Origin: PALSA-693 sp963834725
Lineage (GTDB): Bacteria > Actinomycetota > Acidimicrobiia > Acidimicrobiales > Palsa-688
Direction of reading: 5' to 3'
Assembly: GCA_963834725.1 (NCBI GenBank)
Contig: CAWICN010000001.1
Span: 620,001-684,000, forward strand
Length of the DNA: 64,000 nt
Made by a program: the position numbers and the translations under genes. The notes under the pieces were generated by a model. That model ran no database searches. It saw nothing but the letters and a program-made list of their open reading frames with translations, and was not told the origin of the DNA. This document shows, in pieces, positions 17,659 through 25,551 of the stretch; the stretch's first letter is position 1, and each line of letters opens with the position of its first letter.

Positions 17659-19574
17659 CGGCCCTGCCCCCCCAGCTACCGTTCTCGGCGGTCGTCGGAC
17701 AGGACGAGGCCAAGCTGGCGCTGCTGCTCACGGCCATCGACCCACGGGTCGGTGGGGTGCTGCTCCGGGGTGAGAAGGGCAGCGCCAAATCCACCCTGGC
17801 CCGGGGCTTGGCGGCCCTGCTCCCCGGCTCGGCACCGTTCGTCGAGTTACCTATCGGAGCCACCGAGGACAGGGTGGTGGGGACACTCGACCTGGCCGCC
17901 GCCTTCACCGGCGGCGAGCTGCGCTTCTCGCCCGGGCTGCTCGCCGCCGCCGATGGGGGCGTGCTGTACGTCGACGAGATCAACCTGCTGCCCGATCACC
18001 TGGTCGATGTGCTGCTCGACGCCGCCGCCAGCGGGGTCAACCGGGTGGAGCGGGAGGGCATCTCCCACACTCACGCCAGCCGGTTTCTGCTCATCGGCTC
18101 CATGAACCCCGAGGAGGGCGACCTCCGTCCGCAGCTGCTGGACCGCTTCGGGCTGGCCGTCGAGGTCCGTTCCGGCTCCGATCCCTCCGAGCGGGCGGCG
18201 GCTGTGCGACGCCGGTTGGCGTTCGACGAAGATCCCGCCCTGGTCGTCACGGCGGTCGCCGCGGATGAGGTGGCGCTGGCGCGCAGGCTGACTCTGGCCC
18301 AGAGGTCGACTGTGGCGTTGTCGGCCCGGTTGCCGGACGGGCTCGTGGAGGCGGTGTCGTCGTTGTGCGTGGCCGCGGGCGCGGAGGGATTGCGCGCCGA
18401 TCTGACCATCTGCCGGGCCGCGGCCGCTCTCGCCGGCTGGGAGGGCCGGGTCGAGGTGGGCGAGGCTGACGTTCGGCGGGTGGCCCCGATGGCCCTGGCG
18501 CACCGGTCCCGCCGCGACCCCCTGGAACCGGCCGGCATGGACCGGCGGCGACTCGAGGACGCTCTGAACCAGCATCTCGGCCCCCTCGAACCGCCGGACG
18601 ACGAGGGCGGACCCGATACCCCTGAGGGGAACTCGGCCGGAAGCACCGAAAATCCCAGAAGCGGGGAAAATGCCGGAAATGCCGGAAATGATGGAAGTGA
18701 ACGACCCCCGGTCCCGCCCGATCCCGATCCGCCCGCCACGGCACCGCGGGCGATCGGCGTTCCGCCCCGGCGGGCGCCGGCCACGCCGGCGTCCGGTCGA
18801 GGCCACGTTGACGGAGAGGACCGTCACGGCCGGCTGGTAGGCGACCGCGCCCCCCAGGGCCCGATGGGGTCGGTCGCGTCGGTCGCCGTGGGGGCGACCG
18901 CTCGCCACGCCGCAGCCCGCATGGCCGCCTCGGGCGGGCTCGACGCCGGCGTGGACCCGGTCAGGCCCGAAGACCTCCGCGAGGCCTGTCGCGTCGAACC
19001 TACGGCCAGCCTGATCGTGCTGGCGGTCGACGCGTCCGGATCGATGGGTGCGCCCCAGCGGATGGAGGCGGCGAAGGGCGCGGTGCTCGGACTCCTGACC
19101 GACGCCTACCGGCACCGGGATCTGGTCGGCCTGGTCGCCTTTCGGGGCGAGCGGGCCGAGGTGATCCTCCGGCCGACGGGGAGCGTCGAGGTGGCCCGGG
19201 CCCGGCTGGCCCAGCTGCCGACCGGGGGGCGCACCCCGCTGGCCGCCGGCATCGCCACCGCCCTCGAGCTGGCGACCGCCCCGGCGCGGGCCGCCACCCA
19301 CCGACCCCGGGTGGTCCTGGTCACCGACGGACGGGCGACGGCCGGGCCCGCCGGGCGAGACCCGGTGGAGGCGGCGGCGGAAGCCGCCGACGCGGTGCGG
19401 CGGGCCGGCGTCGATGCGGTGGTCATCGATGTCGAGGCTACGGGGACCACGCCCGGCGGGGGTCAGCTCGGCCTGGCCCGGGAGCTCGCATTGCGGATGA
19501 ATGCCCGGCATGTGCCACTGGCCCGGGTGGACTCGGCCGGGCTGCAGGGCGCCATCGGCATGGGGCTCGACTAG
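17655..19574 (+). CDS. ChlI-ChlD fusion: AAA+ and VWA chelatase subunit
   Basis: A 639-residue protein with two domains. Residues 1-300 are the AAA+ ChlI/BchI-like motor: GEKGSAKSTLARGLAAL as P-loop and VLYVDEINLLPDHLVDVLLD as Walker B. An acidic, Gly/Pro-rich linker (about 310-410, with a short GNAGND repeat) leads to the von Willebrand A domain, whose MIDAS is DASGSMG. Fusions of this type usually serve CobN as the cobalt-chelatase motor in organisms lacking CobS/CobT, and here it overlaps cobN by ATGA. Magnesium chelation for chlorophyll is unlikely, since no other chlorophyll gene is seen. It is intact, in contrast to cobN. Confidence 0.88.
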   Translation: MTALPPQLPFSAVVGQDEAKLALLLTAIDPRVGGVLLRGEKGSAKSTLARGLAALLPGSAPFVELPIGATEDRVVGTLDLAAAFTGGELRFSPGLLAAADGGVLYVDEINLLPDHLVDVLLDAAASGVNRVEREGISHTHASRFLLIGSMNPEEGDLRPQLLDRFGLAVEVRSGSDPSERAAAVRRRLAFDEDPALVVTAVAADEVALARRLTLAQRSTVALSARLPDGLVEAVSSLCVAAGAEGLRADLTICRAAAALAGWEGRVEVGEADVRRVAPMALAHRSRRDPLEPAGMDRRRLEDALNQHLGPLEPPDDEGGPDTPEGNSAGSTENPRSGENAGNAGNDGSERPPVPPDPDPPATAPRAIGVPPRRAPATPASGRGHVDGEDRHGRLVGDRAPQGPMGSVASVAVGATARHAAARMAASGGLDAGVDPVRPEDLREACRVEPTASLIVLAVDASGSMGAPQRMEAAKGAVLGLLTDAYRHRDLVGLVAFRGERAEVILRPTGSVEVARARLAQLPTGGRTPLAAGIATALELATAPARAATHRPRVVLVTDGRATAGPAGRDPVEAAAEAADAVRRAGVDAVVIDVEATGTTPGGGQLGLARELALRMNARHVPLARVDSAGLQGAIGMGLD

Positions 19575-19669
19575 GAGTCACCCCGACGGGCTCGGCCGGC
19601 CCGGGCGCCGCGCCGCGCCGTCGGCCAGCGGTGCTCGACCGGGTCCCGGCCGATGTATGGTCGGCCGCC

Positions 19670-20254
19670 ATGCGGTTGCTCCTCGTCGCGCCGCCCGGGG
19701 CCGGCAAGGGCACCCAGGCCGAGAAGCTGGCGATCCACTATGGCATCACCCATCTATCCAGCGGGGACCTCCTCCGCAAGGAGGTGGCGGGGGCCACCGA
19801 GATCGGCCGGGCCGCGACCGCCTACCTCGAACGAGGCGACCTGGTCCCCGACGATCTGGTCCTCGCGATGCTCTTTCCGCCGGCCGTGGAAGCGGCCCGG
19901 ACGGGCGGCTACGTGCTCGATGGCTTCCCGCGGACACTGAGGCAGGCCGAGGAGGGGTACCAGATGGCCCAGGAGGTCGATGGCATCGAGCTCCAGGCCG
20001 TGATCCACCTCAGGGTTGGCCGCGACGAGGTGCGCCGCCGGCTGATGGCGCGGGCCGAGGTCGGGGGACGCGGCGACGACAACGAGTCGACCATCGCCCA
20101 CCGCCTCGACGTCTACGAGTCCGAGACCCGGCCGCTGCTCGCCTACTACGAGGGCCGGGGACTTCTGGTCGATATCGATGGCGAACAACCGGTCGACCGG
20201 GTCTTCGCCGACATCGTCACTGCCATCGACGGCCGGCTCGAGGGCCGCCGCTAG
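19670..20254 (+). CDS. adk: Adenylate kinase-type nucleoside monophosphate kinase
   Basis: The protein is 194 residues. APPGAGKGTQAEKLA is the P-loop; SSGDLLRKEV binds the NMP; GYVLDGFPRT is the family signature; a short LID (RRLMARAEVGGRGDDNESTIAHRL) and RPLLAYYEGRGLLVDIDG complete it. The short LID has no zinc cysteines, as usual in actinobacteria. ATG 19670 is the first start that begins at MRLLLVAPPGAG. A main housekeeping adk normally lies in the ribosomal-protein region near secY, so this may be a second copy; that cannot be checked here. Its stop TAG overlaps the stop of the convergent minus gene in CTAG. Confidence 0.85.
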   Translation: MRLLLVAPPGAGKGTQAEKLAIHYGITHLSSGDLLRKEVAGATEIGRAATAYLERGDLVPDDLVLAMLFPPAVEAARTGGYVLDGFPRTLRQAEEGYQMAQEVDGIELQAVIHLRVGRDEVRRRLMARAEVGGRGDDNESTIAHRLDVYESETRPLLAYYEGRGLLVDIDGEQPVDRVFADIVTAIDGRLEGRR

Positions 20255-20829
20255 CTCGCGGCCGGGCCCGATGCGCGGAGCCGGGCCAGCTCGGCGAGCA
20301 GCTCCGACCACGTCTCGGGGGCCAGCCCGTGCGCGACCACCGTTCCGTTGGCAATTCCCACATACCACGGGGCGCGGGCCACCCGGTAGGCGTGCCATAC
20401 GTCGCTCGACATGACCACCGGGATCCAGGCGGGGGCCAGAGTGGCGACGAGCCGGGGGTCCTCCGTCGTCGGGCTCGGGGTGACGATCACGAGCGGGACA
20501 GGCAATGGGGCCGTCGGGGCCGCCGCCCGGGCGCCTCGCCAGGAGGCTGCACCCTCCCACAGGGGCTGGCACCCGTAGCAGGATCCGGTCAGGAAGAGAA
20601 GGCCGGTGGAGGCGCCGGCTACCGTCATCTCGATCGTGGTCCCGTCGGGACGCACCCCCGACACATCGGCCCCCCGAGTCCCGAGCAGTGTCGGACGGGG
20701 GGGCAGGGCCGGACGAGGGGGCAGGGCCGGACGGGGGGGCAGGGCCGGACGGGGGGGCAGGGCCGGGCGGGGAGGATTGCCGGGCTGATCGACAGGCCCA
20801 CTGCGCCGAAACCGGCCGACGAGGCGCAT
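20251..20829 (-). CDS. Thioredoxin-fold protein with CYGC motif and PPRPAL repeats
   Basis: The 192-residue protein begins at ATG 20829 with a basic stretch, then a low-complexity region of tandem PPRPAL hexapeptides (residues ~22-46), then a thioredoxin-like domain. GLLFLTGSCYGCQPLWEG is its active-site region: C-Y-G-C fits a CxxC redox pair. VIVTPSPTTEDPRL and PWYVGIANGTVVAHGLAPETWSELLAEL complete the fold, the latter resembling the cis-Pro strand region. No membrane helix is clear. Its stop overlaps that of adk. A redox function is likely; the partner is unknown. Confidence 0.65.
   Translation of the reverse strand: MRLVGRFRRSGPVDQPGNPPRPALPPRPALPPRPALPPRPALPPRPTLLGTRGADVSGVRPDGTTIEMTVAGASTGLLFLTGSCYGCQPLWEGAASWRGARAAAPTAPLPVPLVIVTPSPTTEDPRLVATLAPAWIPVVMSSDVWHAYRVARAPWYVGIANGTVVAHGLAPETWSELLAELARLRASGPAAS
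20693..20764. repeat. Four 18-bp tandem repeats within a coding region
   Basis: Units at 20693, 20711, 20729 and 20747 read GGACGGGGGGGCAGGGCC with one substitution in the second, and a degraded fifth copy follows. On the minus strand each encodes one PPRPAL hexapeptide, so the array keeps frame (18 = 6 codons). The poly-G runs of seven bases make it prone to replication slippage. Confidence 0.9.
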
Positions 20830-20918
20830 GGCCGCACCGTACCAAGCCGGCCGCCCCGGGCCGGACCGCCGGGATCGAGGAATCGACTCATCGGTGCGGC
20901 ACGTGCCAATCTGCCGTG

Positions 20919-21590
20919 GTGCACATCGGAGTATTGGGAGCGACCGGGCCGGCCGGACAGGCCGTGGCCGTGCAGCTGGCTCACGTCGGCGTCGACGTGT
21001 CAGTCGGTTCGCGCTCGGTGGAACGGGCCGAGGCGACGGTGGCGGAACTGCGAGGACGATGGCCCGGCCGTAGCCTCCCGCTGCACCCGGCCGACAATGC
21101 GGGAGCGGCCGAGGCCGAACTGGTGATCGTGGCGACTCCATGGGACGGCGTGCTGACTACGGTGTCTGCTCTAGGGGAGGCTCTGGCCGGCAAGATCGTG
21201 ATCTCCATGGCGAACGCCCTCACCCGGTGGGGACGCGACATGGTGCCGCTCATCCCGCCGACCGGCTCGGTGACCGTCGCCGTCGCCCGGGCGTTGCCGC
21301 GGTCGCGGGTGGTCGGCGCCTTCCACCATCTCCCGGCCGAGCCGTGGTCCGACCTCGATCACCCCCTCGATGCCGACGTGCTGGTCTGCTCGGATGACCG
21401 GGCCGCGACCCGCGAGGTGTCAGCCCTTGTCGACCGGCTCCCGGGCCTACGCGGCGTTGACGCCGGCGGTCTGGCCAGTGCGCTCGCCATAGAAGCCCTG
21501 ACCCCCGCCTTGCTCGAGATCAACCGTCGCTATAAAACCCACGCCGCGGTGCGGATCACCGGGCTGCCCGATCGGTCCGGCGCGAGGTAA
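20919..21590 (+). CDS. npdG: NADPH-dependent F420 reductase
   Basis: This enzyme moves hydride between NADPH and coenzyme F420, so it implies F420 use in this organism. The 223-residue protein opens with the Rossmann loop IGVLGATGPAGQAVAVQLA and SVGSRS, then VIVATPWDGV, KIVISMANAL, VVGAFHHLPAEPW and LVCSDDRAAT, all as in the NpdG/Fno family. GTG 20919 and GTG 20916 are both possible starts. The gene is followed after 8 bp by mshC. Neighbouring F420 and mycothiol genes fit the actinobacterial assignment. Confidence 0.85.
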   Translation: MHIGVLGATGPAGQAVAVQLAHVGVDVSVGSRSVERAEATVAELRGRWPGRSLPLHPADNAGAAEAELVIVATPWDGVLTTVSALGEALAGKIVISMANALTRWGRDMVPLIPPTGSVTVAVARALPRSRVVGAFHHLPAEPWSDLDHPLDADVLVCSDDRAATREVSALVDRLPGLRGVDAGGLASALAIEALTPALLEINRRYKTHAAVRITGLPDRSGAR

Positions 21591-21598
21591 TCGATCAC

Positions 21599-22729
21599 GT
21601 GGACCTTTACGACACCGCCCGGAGGCGGGTGGTTCCCTTCGATCCTGGTCCGCTGGTCAAGATGTACACCTGCGGGATCACTCCCTACGACGCCGCCCAC
21701 CTCGGCCACGCCGCCACCTACCTGGCCTACGACATCCTGCAGCGACGCCTCCGCGACCTCGGCCACGACACCGAGTGCGTACGGAACGTGACCGATGTCG
21801 ACGACGACATCCTGCGGAAGGCCAGGGAACTCGGCGTGCACTACCTCGACCTGGCGGCCGAAGAGGTGAGCCGCTTCGACGCCGACATGGCTGCCCTGCA
21901 CCTGCTTCCGGCGTTCTCCGAGCCGCGGGCCACCTCCGCGATCCCCGACATTCTCGGTTTCATCGGGATGGTGCTCGAGACCGGGCACGCCTATCAGTCG
22001 GGGGGTGGCGTGTACTTCGATGTGTCGTCGTTTGCGGCCTTCGGACAGGTGAGCCATCTCGACCGCGCCGAGATGCTGGAGCTGGCGCGCGAGCGCGGCG
22101 GCCACCCCGACGATCCCAGCAAGCGGGACCCGCTCGACTTCGTCCTGTGGCAGCCGTCGGCGCCCGACGAGCCGGCTTGGGATTCGCTGTGGGGACCGGG
22201 CCGGCCGGGCTGGCACATCGAGTGCTCCGCCCTCGCCCTCCGCGAGCTCGGCGAAACCATCGACCTTCACGGCGGCGGGTCAGATCTGATTTTCCCGCAC
22301 CACGAGTGCGAGGCGGCTCAGTCGGAAGCCGCAACCGGCACACCGTTCGTCCGGCACTGGATGCACGGGGGGATGGTGCGCCTGGGCGGCACCAAGATGT
22401 CCAAGTCGCTCGGCAATCTGGTGTTCGTCCACGACCTGCTCAAGGACTGGGAGGGCAGCGCCATCCGGCTGGCCGTGCTCGCCAACCACTACCGCTCGGA
22501 CTGGGATTGGCACGACGAGCTGATGCCCGAGGCAGCCGCCCGGCTGGCCCGCTGGCGGGCGGCCGGGCCCGGGGGCGGTGCCCTTGGAGAGGTCCGCCGG
22601 GCGCTTGATGCCGACCTCGATACCCCGGGCGCACTGGCGGCCATCGACGCGGCCGAGACCGCCGGCGAGGGGGTGTCGGCGGCCGCCGCCCTCCTCGGGG
22701 TGGTCCAGGCGGTCGAGCGCCCGGAGTAG
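21599..22729 (+). CDS. mshC: L-cysteine:1D-myo-inositol 2-amino-2-deoxy-alpha-D-glucopyranoside ligase
   Basis: MshC adds cysteine to GlcN-Ins in mycothiol synthesis, using an adenylate intermediate as in cysteinyl-tRNA synthetase. The 376-residue protein has YTCGITPYDAAHLGHAATY (HLGH as HIGH motif, Cys as zinc ligand), NVTDVDDDIL, GPGRPGWHIECSALAL, GGGSDLIFPHHECEAAQ and GGTKMSKSLGNLV (KMSKS). CGITPYDxxHLGHAATY and the short C-terminus, with no anticodon-binding domain, separate MshC from CysS. GTG 21599 has GAGG about 10 bases upstream, overlapping the npdG stop. Confidence 0.92.
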   Translation: MDLYDTARRRVVPFDPGPLVKMYTCGITPYDAAHLGHAATYLAYDILQRRLRDLGHDTECVRNVTDVDDDILRKARELGVHYLDLAAEEVSRFDADMAALHLLPAFSEPRATSAIPDILGFIGMVLETGHAYQSGGGVYFDVSSFAAFGQVSHLDRAEMLELARERGGHPDDPSKRDPLDFVLWQPSAPDEPAWDSLWGPGRPGWHIECSALALRELGETIDLHGGGSDLIFPHHECEAAQSEAATGTPFVRHWMHGGMVRLGGTKMSKSLGNLVFVHDLLKDWEGSAIRLAVLANHYRSDWDWHDELMPEAAARLARWRAAGPGGGALGEVRRALDADLDTPGALAAIDAAETAGEGVSAAAALLGVVQAVERPE

Positions 22730-22748
22730 CGCCTTTTGCTCCGGCCAG

Positions 22749-22839
22749 TTCTCTGAAGCAAATTGCGCCCCTGAGAGCGGCCGCCGGGCCTTATCTGTAG
22801 CGATCTGTGCCCGGTTGAAGGGCGGCGCGCTGCAGAGAA
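22749..22839 (-). repeat. 91-bp dispersed element with terminal inverted repeats, copy A
   Basis: TTCTCTGAAGC (22749-22759) and GCTGCAGAGAA (22829-22839) are inverted repeats with one mismatch. On the minus strand the element aligns without gaps to 42305-42395 (91 bp each, about 67 of 91 identical). The first 33 positions are the best conserved, including CGCCCTTCAACCGGGCAC. It fills the gap between mshC and thrS. No open frame common to both copies makes a credible protein. Confidence 0.8.
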
Positions 22840-22977
22840 TCACGGCCCGGCACAAAACACCACAGCCTCGTTGTCCGGAGTGGACGCGGGCCGGACGCGG
22901 GCCGGCCTCCATCCTCCCGCGCCGCCCTGCGAAACCCGATCGGTCCGGAGCGCCCGCTCCCGTAATCTCTGTCGGCA

Positions 22978-24960
22978 ATGGGACCCGACCCGCAGATCAC
23001 GGTTTACCTTCCTGACGAGTCTCCCCGGCAGTTGCCGGCCGGGTCCACCGGTGAGGACCTGGCGGCCGCCATCGGCCCTCGTCTGGCCAGGGCCGCGATT
23101 GCCGTGGAGATCGATGGCCAGACCCGCGACCTGCGCACCGGGCTGACCGACGGCGCCAGGGTCGCCGTCGTCGCTGCCGATACCGATGCCGGCCGTCACA
23201 TCCTTCGCCACTCCACCGCCCACGTGCTGGCCCAGGCCGTGACCGACCTGTGGCCGGGTGCGCACTACGCCATCGGCCCGCCGATCGAGGACGGCTTCTA
23301 CTACGACTTCGAGCTGCCCGGCAGCCGCCATTTCAGTGAGGACGACCTGGGCCGGATCGAAGCGCGCATGCAGGCCATCATCGCCGAGGACCAGCCCTTC
23401 AGCCGCGAGGAGCACACGATCAAGGAAGGGCTCGAGCTCTTCGCCCATCAGCCCTACAAGGTCGAGATCATCAGAGCGGTCGACCCGGCCGATGTCGACG
23501 AAGGCGTGGGGGGGCAGGGCGGGGAGGTGAGCGCCTATCGCAACACCGACACCTTCGTGGACCTCTGCCGCGGCCCGCACGTGCCGTCGACCGGGCGGCT
23601 CGGGGTGTTCAAGCTGACGAAGGTGGCGGCGGCCTACTGGCGCGGGGACGAGCGGCGGCCGCAGCTACAGCGGATCTACGGGACGGCGTGGGAGTCCAGG
23701 GCGGCCCTGGACGAGCATCTGCGGCGCCTCGAGGAGGCGGAGCGCCGCGATCACCGCCGCCTGGGCGCCGAACTCGACCTCTTCCATTTCCCGCCGGAGA
23801 TCGGCGGAGGACTCCCGGTCTTCCACCCCAAAGGCGGCCTTATCCGCAAGCTGATGGAGGACTACTCCCGGGCCGAGCACGAAAAAGGCGGCTACGAATT
23901 CGTGTGGACCCCCCACCTGGCCAAATCGACGCTCTACGAGACCTCCGGCCACCTCGACTGGTACGCCGACGGGATGTACCCGCCCATGGAGATGGAGGGT
24001 GCCACTTACTACCCGAAGCCCATGAACTGCCCGATGCACATCCTTATCTACGCGGCGCGCCAACGGTCGTACCGGGAGCTGCCCCTCCGGCTGTTCGAGT
24101 TCGGGACCGTGTACCGCTTCGAGCGCTCGGGCGTGCTCAACGGGCTGCTCCGGGTCCGCGGCATCACTCAGGACGACTCGCACATCTTCTGCACGCCCGA
24201 ACAGCTCGGCCCGGAGCTAGCCGACCTGCTGGCGTTCGTGCTGCGGATCCTCCGGGCGTTCGGGCTCACCGAGTTCGAGGCCGAGCTCGCCACCCGGCCC
24301 GACAAGTTCGTAGGCGACCCGGCCGAATGGGACATCGCAACCGCGGCGCTCCGGCAGGCGCTCGACACGGCCGGGATCCGCTACGTCGTGGCCGAGGGTG
24401 AGGGGGCCTTCTACGCCCCGAAGATCGACGTCCACGTACGCGACGCCATCGGGCGGCGCTGGCAGGTGTCCACCCTGCAGGTGGATTTCCAGGAGCCCCA
24501 CCGGTTTGGACTCGAGTACGTCGGAGCCGACAATCAGCGGCACCGCCCGCAGATGATCCACCGGGCCCTCTTCGGTTCGATCGAACGTTTCTTCGGCATC
24601 CTCGTCGAGCACTACGCCGGCGCCTTTCCCGCCTGGCTGTCACCCATACAGGCCCGCGTCCTCCCGGTGCGTGATGATCACGAGCCCCACGCCGGGAGCG
24701 TCGCCGCCGCGCTTCGCGACGCGGGCATCCGGGTGGACGTGGCGGCCGCCTCCGAGCCACTGGGCTCCCGGGTTCGCAAGGGAAAGCTCGAGAAGCTGCC
24801 CTATGTGCTCGTCGTCGGTGACGACGACGTCCGGGATGGCACGGTCGGAGTCAACGCTCGGGGTAAAGACCGACCGAGTCGCGGCGTCCCGCTCGCCGAC
24901 TTCATCAGCGCCCTGCGGGTCGAGATCGACAGCCACGCCGTTTCACCTGCCGAAGCGTGA
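22978..24960 (+). CDS. thrS: Threonyl-tRNA synthetase
   Basis: The 660-residue protein has all ThrRS domains: TGS (ITVYLPDESPRQLPAGST), the editing domain (HSTAHVLAQAV, YYDFELP, VDLCRGPHV), the class II catalytic core (PMNCPMHILIYAARQ with zinc Cys, RVRGITQDDSHIFC, LEYVGADNQRHRPQMIHRALFGSIERF) and the anticodon-binding domain (VLPVRDDHEPHAGSVA, LPYVLVVGDDD). The start at ATG 22978 begins the TGS domain. No T-box leader is recognisable upstream. It overlaps the HIT gene by GTGA, the order known from mycobacteria. Confidence 0.97.
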   Translation: MGPDPQITVYLPDESPRQLPAGSTGEDLAAAIGPRLARAAIAVEIDGQTRDLRTGLTDGARVAVVAADTDAGRHILRHSTAHVLAQAVTDLWPGAHYAIGPPIEDGFYYDFELPGSRHFSEDDLGRIEARMQAIIAEDQPFSREEHTIKEGLELFAHQPYKVEIIRAVDPADVDEGVGGQGGEVSAYRNTDTFVDLCRGPHVPSTGRLGVFKLTKVAAAYWRGDERRPQLQRIYGTAWESRAALDEHLRRLEEAERRDHRRLGAELDLFHFPPEIGGGLPVFHPKGGLIRKLMEDYSRAEHEKGGYEFVWTPHLAKSTLYETSGHLDWYADGMYPPMEMEGATYYPKPMNCPMHILIYAARQRSYRELPLRLFEFGTVYRFERSGVLNGLLRVRGITQDDSHIFCTPEQLGPELADLLAFVLRILRAFGLTEFEAELATRPDKFVGDPAEWDIATAALRQALDTAGIRYVVAEGEGAFYAPKIDVHVRDAIGRRWQVSTLQVDFQEPHRFGLEYVGADNQRHRPQMIHRALFGSIERFFGILVEHYAGAFPAWLSPIQARVLPVRDDHEPHAGSVAAALRDAGIRVDVAAASEPLGSRVRKGKLEKLPYVLVVGDDDVRDGTVGVNARGKDRPSRGVPLADFISALRVEIDSHAVSPAEA

Positions 24961-25478
24961 GCTCCCTGGAGCGGCTGTGGGCCGGCTGGCGCACGGCCTA
25001 TGTCGAGCAGGCCGCCGCCGGGACCGGCGACGACCGCTGTGTGTTCTGCGCCATCCTGTCCGGCGCCCTTCCCGACCAGGAGACCCACATGGTCTGGCGC
25101 CATCCGGGCGGGCTGGCCGCGGCCATCCTCAACGCCTACCCGTACACCTCTGGCCACCTCATGGTGATGCCCACCCGTCACGTGGGCGAGCTCGAGGACC
25201 TCGACCACTTGGAGCTGGAAGCGATGTGGAGCGGGGTCAGCCAGGCCGTCCAGGCCCTCAAAGCTGCCTACCGCCCTGACGGCCTGAACCTCGGGGCCAA
25301 CCTCGGCCGCTCGGCCGGCGCCGGCATACCCGACCATGTTCATGTGCACGTCCTGCCCCGGTGGCAGGGCGACACCAACTTCATGACGTCGGTTGCCGAC
25401 GCCCGGGTCCTGCCCGAAGCCCTCTCGGCCTCCGCCGCGAAATTGCGAGCGGCATGGCCCGAGCGCGGTCGAGGTTAA
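24957..25478 (+). CDS. HIT-family nucleotide hydrolase/phosphorylase
   Basis: A 173-residue histidine-triad protein. CVFCAILSG binds the nucleotide, LNAYPYTSGHLMVMPTRHVGELEDL forms the core, and HVHVHVLPRWQGDTNFM holds the His-x-His-x-His triad with catalytic His. It matches the actinobacterial Rv2613c type (AP4A phosphorylase-like), found next to thrS and before pgsA. GTG 24957 overlaps the thrS stop. In most actinobacteria pgsA follows directly; here two unrelated genes intervene. Confidence 0.88.
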   Translation: MSSLERLWAGWRTAYVEQAAAGTGDDRCVFCAILSGALPDQETHMVWRHPGGLAAAILNAYPYTSGHLMVMPTRHVGELEDLDHLELEAMWSGVSQAVQALKAAYRPDGLNLGANLGRSAGAGIPDHVHVHVLPRWQGDTNFMTSVADARVLPEALSASAAKLRAAWPERGRG

Positions 25479-25551
25479 CGCGCTAAGGTCCGACCCGCCC
25501 CCAGGGAGCTCGGGGCGACGACCGGCGCCGCCGGCGCCAAGGAGGGGAAAC

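Noticed and set aside
21599..22729. Cysteinyl-tRNA synthetase
   Set aside because: CGITPYDxxHLGHAATY and the absence of a C-terminal tRNA-binding domain fit MshC rather than CysS.
22730..22977. T-box leader for thrS
   Set aside because: No T-box sequence of the TGGNACCGCG type or specifier loop is visible; the gap is explained by the 91-bp element.
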